A stretch of 64,000 nucleotides of DNA from Mesorhizobium sp. B2-3-4. Its GTDB lineage: Bacteria; Pseudomonadota; Alphaproteobacteria; Rhizobiales; Rhizobiaceae. The stretch is from positions 124,001 to 188,000 of the forward strand of contig NZ_VFVY01000008.1 in NCBI RefSeq assembly GCF_006442315.1, given 5' to 3'. Every line of letters begins with the position of its first letter. The first letter of the stretch is position 1. A program made the position numbers and the translations under genes. The notes under the pieces were generated by a model. That model was given only the letters and a program-made list of their open reading frames with translations. It was not told where the DNA came from and searched no databases. This document shows, piece by piece, positions 1-8,678 of this stretch.

Positions 1-866
1 TCGCCGACATGACCGGCGCCACGGCAGTCGACGGCTTCAAGGCGCCGCCGATCGAAAGCGAGATGGCGGTCGTCGTCGTCGATTGCGGCGGCACCGCACG
101 CTGCGGCGTCTATCCGCGCAAGCGCATCCCGACCGTCAATTTGACGCCGGTCGGACAGGCTGGGCCGCTCGCCCAGTTCATCACCGAGGACATCTACGTT
201 TCGGGCGTGAAGCCGGCCAACGTCACAATGGCGGACGGATCCGAAGCGGTCACCACTGCGGGGGGAGCAGCATCGATGAGTTCCAACAACAACACCGCGG
301 CCGCCGCGCCGCAGCCGCTGCCGAGCGAAGGCGGGCTTATCGGCCTGATCAGTTCGATCGGCCGCGTCATGGGCCGCGTGGTCGGTATCTTCTTCAATGC
401 CGGCCGCCGCACCATCGATCAGGTGGTACGCAACGTGCTGCCGTTCATGGCCTTCGTGACCATGCTCATCGGCCTGATCCTCTACACCGGTATCGGCGAC
501 GTGCTGGCACAGCCTATGGGACCGCTGGCCAACAACATCGTCGGCCTGCTGATCATCTCGGCGATCTGCGGCCTGCCGTTCCTGTCGCCGATCCTGGGAC
601 CGGGCGCCGTCATCGCGCAGGTCATCGGCGTGGCCATCATCGGCCCGCAGATCGCCAACGGCACGATTTCGCCGGCGATGGCCCTGCCGGCGCTGTTTGC
701 CTACAATACCCAGGTCGGCTGCGACTTCGTCCCCGTCGGCCTGGCGCTTGGTGAGGCCAAGCCGAAGACGATCGAAATCGGCGTTCCGGCGGTGCTCATC
801 AGCCGCCAGATCATGGGTCCGGTCTCGGTGCTGTTCGCCTGGGTCGTCTCCCTGATCGTGTTTTAA
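1..866 (+). CDS. srlE: PTS glucitol/sorbitol-specific EIIB/EIIC2 component, 5' end outside the window
   Basis: Membrane phosphotransfer subunit of a sorbitol-type PTS. It takes phosphate from EIIA onto a cysteine of the EIIB domain and passes it to the incoming hexitol. The reading frame is open from base 3, and an in-frame ATG at 9 falls inside the conserved EIIB domain, so roughly 40 N-terminal residues lie left of the window. The EIIB signature CGGTARCGVYPRKRIP (about residues 26-41 counted from base 9) holds the expected phospho-cysteine. An Ala/Pro-rich linker follows, then a hydrophobic EIIC2 half with about four membrane segments to the C-terminus. EIIA lies 30 bases downstream, and the EIIC (srlA-type) gene would be expected upstream. 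The family call rests on motif and neighbours. Confidence 0.9.
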   Translation, partial: ADMTGATAVDGFKAPPIESEMAVVVVDCGGTARCGVYPRKRIPTVNLTPVGQAGPLAQFITEDIYVSGVKPANVTMADGSEAVTTAGGAASMSSNNNTAAAAPQPLPSEGGLIGLISSIGRVMGRVVGIFFNAGRRTIDQVVRNVLPFMAFVTMLIGLILYTGIGDVLAQPMGPLANNIVGLLIISAICGLPFLSPILGPGAVIAQVIGVAIIGPQIANGTISPAMALPALFAYNTQVGCDFVPVGLALGEAKPKTIEIGVPAVLISRQIMGPVSVLFAWVVSLIVF

Positions 867-896
867 AAAAACACCAACAACAACGAGGTTCGCCAT

Positions 897-1277
897 ATGT
901 CGGTTCTTCTCAAGACACGGGTCACTGCAATCGGACCCGAAGTGGCGGACCTTGCCGAAGGGGGCGTGGTCATCCTGTTCGCGGATGGCTCGCCGCCCGA
1001 GCTTGCCGAAGTCTCCGTGCTCCACAAGACGGAGCAGGGACCAAGTGACGGAGCGCCCGCCAGGGGCGCTTCGATCACCATTGGACCGGTTTCGGCTGTC
1101 ATAACGGCTGTGGGGTCCAGCGCCTGGAGCAAGGTGCTCGAAATGGGGCACGTCGTCATCTCGTTCAACGGCGCCGCCGAGGCCGAAAGGCCAGGTGAGA
1201 TATGCGCGTCGCAAGTCGACGGCGAAGCGCTCGTGGCAGCCTTGAAAACCGACGCGATCATCACAATCGCCGCCTGA
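897..1277 (+). CDS. srlB: PTS glucitol/sorbitol-specific EIIA component
   Basis: Cytoplasmic EIIA-Gut protein of 126 residues, close to the roughly 120 usual for the family. It carries phosphate from HPr to the EIIB domain of the preceding gene. A histidine in the central HKTEQG segment (about residue 42) and the later GHVVISFNG motif fit the EIIA-Gut fold. The start at 897 follows an ACGAGG ribosome-binding site. It lies 30 bases after srlE and 57 bases before the HPr-EI fusion, so the three form one transcription unit carrying a full phosphorelay. Confidence 0.88.
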   Translation: MSVLLKTRVTAIGPEVADLAEGGVVILFADGSPPELAEVSVLHKTEQGPSDGAPARGASITIGPVSAVITAVGSSAWSKVLEMGHVVISFNGAAEAERPGEICASQVDGEALVAALKTDAIITIAA

Positions 1278-1334
1278 CAGCATCCGCGCCGCCGCCTATG
1301 CTGGGCGAGGCGCCCATAACAAGAGTAAATTGCC

Positions 1335-3317
1335 ATGGAACGCTCGACCATCGTCAGAGTGCATGAAGGTCTGCACGCCCGTCCCGCAACGCGTTTCGTC
1401 AAGCTCGCCAAGGGTTTCGAATCCGACGTCGAGCTGGTCAAGGACGGCAAGGCGGTCAGCGCCAAGAGCTCGGTCAAGCTGATGCTGCTTGCGGTCAAGG
1501 AAAACCAGGAAGTCACGGTGCGGGCCAATGGCGCCGACGCCATCGAGGCGATCGAGGCGCTGATCGGCTATCTCGAGAACCCCAAGGCGGGTCTCGAAGA
1601 CGAAGAGATCCACGCTCCGGCGAACGACGCAGGCAAGGATACCGCACCCGCGCCGGCGATCGAAACCGCGCCGGCGGCATCAGGCGACGCAAGCGGTCTG
1701 CGCGGTGTCGCCGCAAGCGAGGGCGTCGCCATCGGGCCGGCCTTCGCGCATTTCCCGCCGGAAATATCGGGACAGGGCCGGATGCTGCAGGCGGGAGAAA
1801 TCGCCGGCGAGATCGACAGGTTCCGCGCCGCCGTCGCCAGCGTGCAGGCGCGCATGGACCGGGCGCTGGCGCAGGACAATCTGTCGGCCGGAGACCGCGG
1901 TATTGTCGCGGCACTGAGGGATATCGCCGCCGACGACAGTCTGACCGGCGAGGCCGAGAAGGCCATCAAGGGCGGTAGTGACGCGGTCTCGGCCACCATC
2001 ACCGCCGCCTCCATCATCGCCGCCGATTTCAGCGCCGTCGACGATCATTATCTCAATGCGCGGGCGGACGATGTCCATGCGGTTGGGCGGCAGATCTGCC
2101 TGGTGCTGCTCGGACAGGACGACGTCAGCCTCGAAAACATTCCGCAAGGGGCGGTTCTCATCGCCGACGATATCGGTGCCTGGGATCTGGCGCGCGCGCC
2201 GCTGAAACGCATCGGCGGCGTGGTGTGCGGCCATGGCGGCGCCACCTCGCATATCGCCATCATCGCCCGCTCGCACGGCATTCCGGCGGTGCTGGGCCTC
2301 GGCGACCGGATCAATGCCTTGCGCACCGCGCAGGAAGTGGCACTCGACGGCAACAGTGGACAGGTGATCATCGACCCAGATTCGACCACGCGTGCCGATT
2401 TCGCCGGCCGTGTCGAAGCGGCGGCGAAGGAGCGTGCCGGCCTGACAGCCTTCAAGACGGTGACGCCGAAGCTGGCGGACGGCAGGATCATCGAGGTCGC
2501 GGCCAATATCGGCTCGCTGGAGGAGATCGAAGCGGCGCAGGAAGCGGGCGCCATGGGCGTCGGCCTGTTCCGGACCGAGCTTCTGTTCATGCGCCACATG
2601 CACCTGCCGTCGGAAGACATGCAGGCCGAGACCTATGCGGCGCTGGCCAAGGCCTTCGCACCCTATCCAGTCATCGTGCGCACGCTCGACATTGGCGGCG
2701 ACAAGCCGATCGCCGGCATCGAATTCCCCGACGAGGAGAACCCCTTCCTCGGCTGGCGCGGCATCCGTATGTGCCTCGACCGGCCCGATATCTTCAAGCG
2801 CCAGATCAGGGCGCTGCTGAGGGCCGCCGTGCACGGCAATATCAAGGTCATGCTGCCGATGGTCTCCGACCTTGGCGAGGTGCGGCAGACGCGCGTGCTG
2901 GTCGACGAATGCGCCGCCGAACTCAGGGCGGAAGGCGTGCCGCATGCGTCGTTCGATCTCGGCGTGATGATCGAGACGCCGGCTGCCGTGCTGATCGCGC
3001 CGGCACTGGCCAAAGAGGTTGCCTTCTTCTCTATCGGCACCAACGACCTGACCCAGTACATCATGGCCGCCGACAGGCTCAACCCGACCGTAGCGAAGCT
3101 CAACGACGTCACCAACCCGGCCGTCATGTCGGCGATCGAGCTGACCGCAAGGGCCGGCGTCGCGGCCGGCATCATGGTGGGCATGTGCGGCGAGGCGGCG
3201 GGACGGCCGGATCTGATCCCGATCTTCGTGAAAATGGGCCTGACCGAGCTGTCGATGAGCCCGGCCTCGATCCAGCGCGCCAAGAAGACGATCACGGCAA
3301 TGGCGGCCGGGGAATAG
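1335..3317 (+). CDS. HPr-Enzyme I fusion phosphotransferase
   Basis: A 660-residue fusion of the two general PTS proteins. Residues 1-88 are HPr, with the phospho-histidine at His14 in LHARPATRF and the regulatory-serine region at SAKSS. An Ala/Pro-rich linker spans about 90-120. From about 121 to the end is Enzyme I: the phospho-histidine loop GGATSHIAII (His306), the PEP-binding stretches FRTELLFM and RTLDIGGDKP, and the C-terminal GMCGEAAG with the active-site Cys618. It lacks the EIIA domain seen in FruB-type (EIIA-HPr-EI) and DhaM-type fusions, which suits its place after a separate EIIA-Gut gene. It probably autophosphorylates from PEP and feeds srlB/srlE only, separately from the nitrogen PTS expected elsewhere in the genome. 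Confidence 0.92.
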   Translation: MERSTIVRVHEGLHARPATRFVKLAKGFESDVELVKDGKAVSAKSSVKLMLLAVKENQEVTVRANGADAIEAIEALIGYLENPKAGLEDEEIHAPANDAGKDTAPAPAIETAPAASGDASGLRGVAASEGVAIGPAFAHFPPEISGQGRMLQAGEIAGEIDRFRAAVASVQARMDRALAQDNLSAGDRGIVAALRDIAADDSLTGEAEKAIKGGSDAVSATITAASIIAADFSAVDDHYLNARADDVHAVGRQICLVLLGQDDVSLENIPQGAVLIADDIGAWDLARAPLKRIGGVVCGHGGATSHIAIIARSHGIPAVLGLGDRINALRTAQEVALDGNSGQVIIDPDSTTRADFAGRVEAAAKERAGLTAFKTVTPKLADGRIIEVAANIGSLEEIEAAQEAGAMGVGLFRTELLFMRHMHLPSEDMQAETYAALAKAFAPYPVIVRTLDIGGDKPIAGIEFPDEENPFLGWRGIRMCLDRPDIFKRQIRALLRAAVHGNIKVMLPMVSDLGEVRQTRVLVDECAAELRAEGVPHASFDLGVMIETPAAVLIAPALAKEVAFFSIGTNDLTQYIMAADRLNPTVAKLNDVTNPAVMSAIELTARAGVAAGIMVGMCGEAAGRPDLIPIFVKMGLTELSMSPASIQRAKKTITAMAAGE

Positions 3318-3358
3318 GTCCGCAGCCCGTTCTGTTCCTGGAACTGCGCTGGGAGGCC

Positions 3359-4159
3359 TTACGGCAAATGCGCAAGCAAGGTGGCGAAGACAGGTGTCAA
3401 TTCACCGACCGGGGTTGCCTTGGCGCAGGCCTGGACGATGCGGTCGCGACGTATTTCGGCGGCCAGGATCGCGATCTCCAGCATATCGGGTTCCGGCGCG
3501 CCATCGCGGCCGGTCGTCGCCAGGCCGCAGGCAAGGACGATCGGCGCCAGACAGCTTATGTCGAGCGCCTTGTCTCCGATTGCGGTTGCGTCCGGGGCGG
3601 CATCGCCAAAACGGATCGGGCGCTGGCCGAGGCACTCCACCAGCAGCGCCGAACACGTCGCCGCGATCGCCTGCAGTCCGGCATCCGGCGCGGCAAGCGC
3701 GGCCAACAGATCGCCATGGCGCTTGCGCATGGCCGCATGGACGGCGGCGAAGCCGGCTTCATGAATACGGGCATTGTCGATTTTCAGCCCGGCAAGCACC
3801 GCCTTGCCCAGATAATACATGTCGCGCCGGAACAGGCGCTCCGCGCCCAGTTGCCGTTCTTCGTCCCCAGCCGGAAAATAGGTGCCGAGACCTTTGACGG
3901 TCGTTCCGTCCACCCTTATCGGGCGCTCATGCGGAACGAAGGATTCAGCGATCGACAACGCTTCGTCGACGGCACTGGCGGCATGGCTGAGCAGGCCTTC
4001 GATGCCTTTGCCCGGGAAAGGCGGCAGATGGCTGGTGGCTTCTCGCAGCAAGCTGGCCTCGCTGGCACCGTCATGGCGGCTCTGGCGGATGATGTCGCGG
4101 ACTTCCCGCAGCCGGTCCTTGAGATTGACGCGGACATCTTCGGAGATTTGTCGCAGCAT
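3359..4159 (-). CDS. Conserved protein of unknown function beside the sorbitol PTS
   Basis: A 266-residue soluble protein that I do not recognise. The first 60 residues are charged and probably helical. A middle part contains RVDGTTVKGLGTYFP and RRDMYYLGKAVLAG, and the C-terminal half is Ala/Leu-rich with several cysteines. There is no signal peptide or clear membrane segment. The gene is convergent with the HPr-EI fusion (41-base gap) and divergent from the SorC regulator, so it sits between transport and regulation. That placement suggests, but does not show, a role in use or control of the PTS sugar. The start at 4159 is the first ATG of an uninterrupted frame. Confidence 0.7.
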   Translation of the reverse strand: MLRQISEDVRVNLKDRLREVRDIIRQSRHDGASEASLLREATSHLPPFPGKGIEGLLSHAASAVDEALSIAESFVPHERPIRVDGTTVKGLGTYFPAGDEERQLGAERLFRRDMYYLGKAVLAGLKIDNARIHEAGFAAVHAAMRKRHGDLLAALAAPDAGLQAIAATCSALLVECLGQRPIRFGDAAPDATAIGDKALDISCLAPIVLACGLATTGRDGAPEPDMLEIAILAAEIRRDRIVQACAKATPVGELTPVFATLLAHLP

Positions 4160-4313
4160 CGCGGATCGCCTCGAAATCTTCTACTGATCGCGGCCGGCAG
4201 GGGCCGGACGTCAACCCTACATTGTTCCTCTCGATTGGTAGATCAATAGGCGATATTAAACCAGCATGGAGAATCGGCGATGGCTCGTCCATCGGCGCGG
4301 GGGAGACAGACAA

Positions 4314-5324
4314 TTGGGCAGGCGACGGCAAGGCGATAGCGAGAACGATCGGGCCGAAATATCCGAGCAGGTCGTCAGCGAGAGCCGGACGGATCGCCTC
4401 AGGATCCGCGCTGCCTGGATGTATTTCGTCGAGCAGATGACGCAGAACGAGATCGCCGACGTACTTGGCGTCGGCCGCGTCACCATCGTGCGCATGCTGG
4501 CGGAGGCCCGCTCGCGCAACGAAGTCAAGATCACCATCGAGAGCGAGCTTCTGGAGATCGTGCGGCTGGAGCGCGCACTCGAAAGGACCTTCGGCCTGCA
4601 GCAGGCGCTGGTGGCGCCGCTGACCGCGGCCAATGCCGATCCGATCCCGGCAATCGCCGCCAAAACCGGCATGTTCCTGTCGGACGCGATGAAATCCGGC
4701 ATGCAGGTCGGCGTCGGCTGGGGCAACACGCTGTTCCACACCTTGCCGTTCATCAGCGCAAAATCGCTGACCGATTTCAAGGTGATTTCGCTGCTTGGCG
4801 GCGTCGGCGTCGCGCGCCGGGTCAACCCGGCCGAGTTCGCCTGGCGCTTTGCCCAGATATTCCAGGGCGACGGCTACCTGATGCCGACGCCGGCCGTCGT
4901 CGACAGTGTCGAGACCAAGATCGCGCTGATTGAGCGCTGCGGCCTGCAGGAGGTTTTTGAAATGGCTGACGCGCTCGATGCCGTTCTGCTGAGCGTCGGC
5001 GGCATCGCTTCGGCCACCACTTTCTCGCGCGGCGGCTTCCTCAAGGAATCGGATCGCGAGGCGCTGCTCGCGCGCGGCGCCGTCGGCGATCTCCTGTTCC
5101 ATTTCTACGACCGCAATGGCGATCTGGTCGACCATCCCGTCAACAACCATGTGATGTCGGTGGATGTCGACCGGCTGCGCAAGGCGCCGATCCGCATCCT
5201 CACCTCCGGCGGCGCGGAGAAGACTGAGGCGCTGCTCGGTGCCATGAACTTGATTGCGCCGACCATACTGATCACCGATGAGGAAAGCGCCAGGCGGATG
5301 CTGACGGCGGTCAGCGAAAGCTGA
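4314..5324 (+). CDS. SorC-family sugar-binding transcriptional regulator
   Basis: Likely local regulator of the sorbitol PTS genes. An N-terminal helix-turn-helix (MTQNEIADVLGVGRVTIVRML, about residues 41-61 of the chosen start) is followed by a SorC/DeoR-type sugar-phosphate-binding domain with the typical GVGWGNTL and VISLLGGVG loops. I prefer the TTG at 4314, which has GGGGGAG at 4299-4305 eight bases upstream and gives 336 residues. The in-frame ATG at 4266 adds a non-conserved, Arg-rich N-terminus. Its 3' end overlaps the convergent HAD gene by 14 bases. Confidence 0.85.
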   Translation: MGRRRQGDSENDRAEISEQVVSESRTDRLRIRAAWMYFVEQMTQNEIADVLGVGRVTIVRMLAEARSRNEVKITIESELLEIVRLERALERTFGLQQALVAPLTAANADPIPAIAAKTGMFLSDAMKSGMQVGVGWGNTLFHTLPFISAKSLTDFKVISLLGGVGVARRVNPAEFAWRFAQIFQGDGYLMPTPAVVDSVETKIALIERCGLQEVFEMADALDAVLLSVGGIASATTFSRGGFLKESDREALLARGAVGDLLFHFYDRNGDLVDHPVNNHVMSVDVDRLRKAPIRILTSGGAEKTEALLGAMNLIAPTILITDEESARRMLTAVSES

Positions 5325-6162
5325 AGGACGCGGTGATGTAGTCCGGCCAGGCGTCGTGCTCGTCGAAAACGGCGGCGAGGTCAGGCGTGTCGGCCAGTAT
5401 CCCGCTCAACACCAGGGCGGTTGCGATGCCGGCACCGTTGCCGCCTGCGATGTCGTGCTCGACGCTGTCGCCGACGCAGACAACGCCTTGGCGCTCCGGT
5501 TCGCTGGTGAGCGCAAGCGCCGCCTCGAAAATCGCCGGATAGGGCTTGCCGATGCGGGTGACGCTGCCGCCGAGGCTCTCGTAGAGATCCGCGATCTCGC
5601 CGGCACCGAAGCGAGGTCCGACCGCCGTCAGCATGATCCTGTCGGGATTGGTGCAGAAGCACGGCACCTGCCGCGCTGCCGCCGGGGCGAGCAGTTCACG
5701 ATAATGGTCGAGGTCGTGAAGGTCGCCCTCGCTGGCCGAGATCAGCACCAGTTCGGCGTCCTCGCCGGTTGCGGTCAGCGCGAAGGGCAGGCCGTCAATC
5801 GCGCTACGATCGCCGTCGCGGCTGATCAGCAGGCATTTCGTGCCGGGCCGCAAAGCTCCTGTCGCCGTCATCTCGTGAAAAAGCAGCCACGCCACCTCGC
5901 CTGAAGACACGAAATGATCCCAGCTGCCGGCCTCGAAGCCGAGCTTCAGCAGACGATCCTCGTTGGGTCTGGCGCGCTTGCCGGAATTGGATATCAGCGC
6001 CACCGTCTTGCCGGCCCGCTTCAGCGCCGAGAGCGCCGCGACCGCGCCGGGATAAGGGGCCTGGCCGTCATGCAAAACGCCGAACTGGTCGAGCAGGAAG
6101 ACCTCGTATCGTTGCGCCAGCGATGCGATGCCGTCTAGATGTTCGACCTTTTTCGTGTTCAT
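5311..6162 (-). CDS. HAD-superfamily IIA hydrolase (TIGR01459-like sugar phosphatase)
   Basis: A 283-residue HAD phosphatase of the NagD-like IIA subclass. Motif I is FLLDQFGVLHDG (nucleophile Asp with a +2 Gln-Phe-Gly variant also seen in this subfamily). Motif II is LISNSGKRA with the serine, the cap follows, and motif IV is VCVGDSVEHDIAGG near the C-terminus. Its ATG overlaps the stop of the FGGY kinase gene by four bases, so it is translationally coupled as the last gene of a leftward three-gene operon. Its substrate is unknown. A phosphatase cotranscribed with a kinase and an aldolase may clear a dead-end sugar phosphate. Confidence 0.82.
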   Translation of the reverse strand: MNTKKVEHLDGIASLAQRYEVFLLDQFGVLHDGQAPYPGAVAALSALKRAGKTVALISNSGKRARPNEDRLLKLGFEAGSWDHFVSSGEVAWLLFHEMTATGALRPGTKCLLISRDGDRSAIDGLPFALTATGEDAELVLISASEGDLHDLDHYRELLAPAAARQVPCFCTNPDRIMLTAVGPRFGAGEIADLYESLGGSVTRIGKPYPAIFEAALALTSEPERQGVVCVGDSVEHDIAGGNGAGIATALVLSGILADTPDLAAVFDEHDAWPDYITASFSFR

Positions 6163-7433
6163 GGAAGCCCAGCCTTACTTGCGCCCTTCAGCGCCAGCCG
6201 CGCCGTGCCGGCGGCCGCCTCGTCCGACAGGGCCGGCGCCAAAGCGACGCCCAGCTTGCGCTGCCGGATCGCACTCCATACCGGATTGGCGGCGCCACCA
6301 CCGACGCTGCGGACGCAGGTGAGGACCGGTGCGCCGAGTTCGGCCAGCCTGCCGTAGCCAAGCGCTTCAATGGCCGCCATGCCCTCGAACATCGCCTTGA
6401 GGAAGTCGGCGTCGTCGGCCGGCCGAGGGGTAAGGCGTGGCGGCAGCGCGGGATCGGCGATCGGGAACCGTTCTCCCGGTGCGGCGAGCGGGTAGTAGTC
6501 GAGACCGGTTTCGGTCGTGGGATCGATCGCCGCACTGAGTTCGACGATGCGGGGCAACGCAAAATGCCGGGCCAGCACCTTGCCACCGGAATTCGAGGCG
6601 CCGCCCGCCAGCCATACGTCGCCCAGCCGATGACTGTAGATGCCGAAGCGCGGCGCCGAGATCGGCCGGTCGGACAGGATCTTGATGGTCAGCGAGGAAC
6701 CGAGCGCGGTGACACCGTCGCCGGCTGCCGCCGCACCTGTGGCCAGGAACGAGGCGCAGCCGTCCGTCGTGCCGGCCACCACGACCACATCGCGCGGCAG
6801 GCCGAAAAGTGCCGCGGCGGTCGCGGTAAGCGTGCCGGTGACATCGCCCGGCTCGACGACGCGCGGCAGCAAGTCCGTGCGCATGCCGGTGGCCGCGATC
6901 CAGTCCGGCCAGCGGCGGGCCTCGACATCGTAGCCGGTCTTTAGCGCATTGTTCTCGTCGCTGACGTCGAAATGGCCGGACAGGTGGCCGGCGATCCAGT
7001 CGGCCTGATGCAACACGCCGGCGATGCCCGGCAGATGCTGGAACCGGAGCGCTTTGGCGAGGCCGGAAGTAGCGCCATGGGCGGCGCTCGCTTCCGGCGC
7101 CTCGCGGGCGACGGCGGCCAGGATGTCGGCGTCGTCGACCTTGTCGTTGTACATCAGCGGTTCGATCAGCGGCCGCCCGTCAATGTCGACCGGAAGCAGC
7201 GTGCCCGACGTACCGTCGACGGCGATGGCGCGGATCGCGGCACGGTCGATGTCTGAAAGCAATTGCACCAGTGCCGCCTGGACCGCTTGCCACCATGTCG
7301 AGGGGTCGCGGGGATTCTGGCCAAACCTGTCGAGTGGCACGGCGGACCGGCCGGCGATGGAAAAATCCCGGCGCATGGCGACGGCGCGGGCGCCTGATGT
7401 GCCGATGTCGATGCCGACGACAAGTGGCGTCAT
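6159..7433 (-). CDS. FGGY-family carbohydrate kinase, xylulokinase-like
   Basis: Cytoplasmic sugar kinase of 424 residues. The N-terminal phosphate-binding loop is VVGIDIGTSGARAVAM. Further FGGY landmarks are AVDGTSGTLLPVD (about 80-92), the adenosine-side loop TALGSSLTIK and the C-terminal VRSVGGGAANPVW, the FGGY signature region. It is somewhat shorter than typical xylulokinases (about 480). It sits between the class II aldolase upstream (15-base gap) and the HAD phosphatase downstream (4-base overlap), an order that fits phosphorylation of a ketose followed by aldol cleavage. Substrate specificity cannot be read from sequence. Confidence 0.85.
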   Translation of the reverse strand: MTPLVVGIDIGTSGARAVAMRRDFSIAGRSAVPLDRFGQNPRDPSTWWQAVQAALVQLLSDIDRAAIRAIAVDGTSGTLLPVDIDGRPLIEPLMYNDKVDDADILAAVAREAPEASAAHGATSGLAKALRFQHLPGIAGVLHQADWIAGHLSGHFDVSDENNALKTGYDVEARRWPDWIAATGMRTDLLPRVVEPGDVTGTLTATAAALFGLPRDVVVVAGTTDGCASFLATGAAAAGDGVTALGSSLTIKILSDRPISAPRFGIYSHRLGDVWLAGGASNSGGKVLARHFALPRIVELSAAIDPTTETGLDYYPLAAPGERFPIADPALPPRLTPRPADDADFLKAMFEGMAAIEALGYGRLAELGAPVLTCVRSVGGGAANPVWSAIRQRKLGVALAPALSDEAAAGTARLALKGASKAGLP

Positions 7434-7448
7434 GCCGTCCGTCCCTCG

Positions 7449-8495
7449 CTAGGCCGTGCCGGCGGCGTTGAGCTTCTGGCGATATTGCTCGGCGTCCCAG
7501 TTGACCAGTTCGTCATTCTCGGCGGCGGTGAGATAGTTCAGCCGCGCGCCACTATCGACGCGTGCCGCCACGTCGGCAAGGCAGCGCTGCATGGCGTCGG
7601 CGCCGGCACCGGCATCGCCACGCATGAGCACACCCGTGCCGGGGAATAGGATGGCCATCGGTTTCGAGCCGAGCCGGGCGATAACCGCGGCCGCGTTCTC
7701 GCCCGGCCGGGCCACGACCGAACCCTGGCCGAGGAAGATGACATGGTCCGGATAGAGGCTGCCGGCCTCGGCCATATCAAGGCTTTCCGCATCGAGCGCG
7801 ACGGCATGCGCTTCGATATCCGCCGGCAATCGGTATGGGCTATCGCCAGCCAACGCCGCAAGGGCCGAGAGATCGGGTAGTGCGGCCGGGCGCGGCGGCC
7901 GCGCCAGCAACGAGCGGACACGGTACAGCAAGACCTCCGCCTCGGCGACGGTTTCGGCGGCGACCACCAGCCCGTGATTGCCGAGGATCAGCACGTCGAC
8001 CCCAGGTCGCATCTTCTCGGCAATGCCGCGCGCAAGCGGCAGGCCAGGCCGGAAATAAGGCACCCAGGCCCATTCGATGCCGCCAAGCCGCCTGGCGACC
8101 TCGGCCTCACCATCGGCTTGCACGGCAAGCGAAATCGTGTCGACGCAATGGACGTGCAGGACCACGCGCTGCGGCATCAGGGCATGCACTGTTGTCTCTA
8201 TCGACGGGCGCAGGCCGCGCGGATTGAGGTCCTTGATGGCGAAGGCCTGCGGTTTGTCGGCGGCCGGATCGCGCTGTTCGACTGCCTCGAGCAGCGGTGC
8301 CATTGCCACCGGCACCATGATGTCATGGCTGAGCGCATCCTTCAGCCAGGTACCCGAAGCCTTGATCCACAGTGTGTCGCCGGCCTTGAGCGAGGTGTTG
8401 CCGCCGGCCGCCTGCGTCATATGCGGGTTCACCCCGATGCTGGCCGAAAGCGCCCGTAAGGCAGCCAGTTCCTGTGCATCAGCTTGGGTTGCCAT
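7449..8495 (-). CDS. Class II aldolase/adducin family protein, long form
   Basis: Zinc-dependent aldolase of the fuculose/rhamnulose-phosphate aldolase fold. The N-terminal part has AAGGNTSLK (phosphate loop), HVHCVD (two metal-binding histidines) and GNHGLVV (third histidine). At 348 residues it is far longer than FucA-type enzymes (about 215), with about 110 extra C-terminal residues including SLYPDHVIFLG and AILFPGTGVLM. These resemble the aldolase half of RhaD-like bifunctional proteins without the dehydrogenase. I chose the ATG at 8495 because GGAGAAAGG lies just upstream; an ATG at 8519 would add eight residues. It is the first gene of the leftward operon, facing the DeoR gene across a shared control region. 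Confidence 0.83.
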   Translation of the reverse strand: MATQADAQELAALRALSASIGVNPHMTQAAGGNTSLKAGDTLWIKASGTWLKDALSHDIMVPVAMAPLLEAVEQRDPAADKPQAFAIKDLNPRGLRPSIETTVHALMPQRVVLHVHCVDTISLAVQADGEAEVARRLGGIEWAWVPYFRPGLPLARGIAEKMRPGVDVLILGNHGLVVAAETVAEAEVLLYRVRSLLARPPRPAALPDLSALAALAGDSPYRLPADIEAHAVALDAESLDMAEAGSLYPDHVIFLGQGSVVARPGENAAAVIARLGSKPMAILFPGTGVLMRGDAGAGADAMQRCLADVAARVDSGARLNYLTAAENDELVNWDAEQYRQKLNAAGTA

Positions 8496-8569
8496 GGCAC
8501 CTTTCTCCAACGCCCACACGAAAATCCCATTGTCAGGACCGGCGTTCGGCGTGATATCGCAGATATGAG

Positions 8570-8603
8570 TGATCTACGTCAATGATGATCTACTATCGTC
8601 AAA
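8570..8603. promoter_or_regulatory. Candidate DeoR operator: direct repeats in the divergent control region
   Basis: The octamer TGATCTAC occurs at 8570-8577 and again at 8586-8593, and each copy is followed by GTCAA (8578-8582 and 8598-8602). The 16-base period and direct orientation are what DeoR-family repressors often bind. The repeats lie in the 183-base gap between the leftward aldolase operon and the rightward deoR-kinase-ABC operon, where one protein could control both. Binding is inferred. Confidence 0.45.
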
Positions 8604-8678
8604 TCTGGCTTGCAATCCAGCTAATGTTGATTAAGTTGCACCAGTTGCCATGGGAAAATGGCATCAGGGAGGAAAGAT

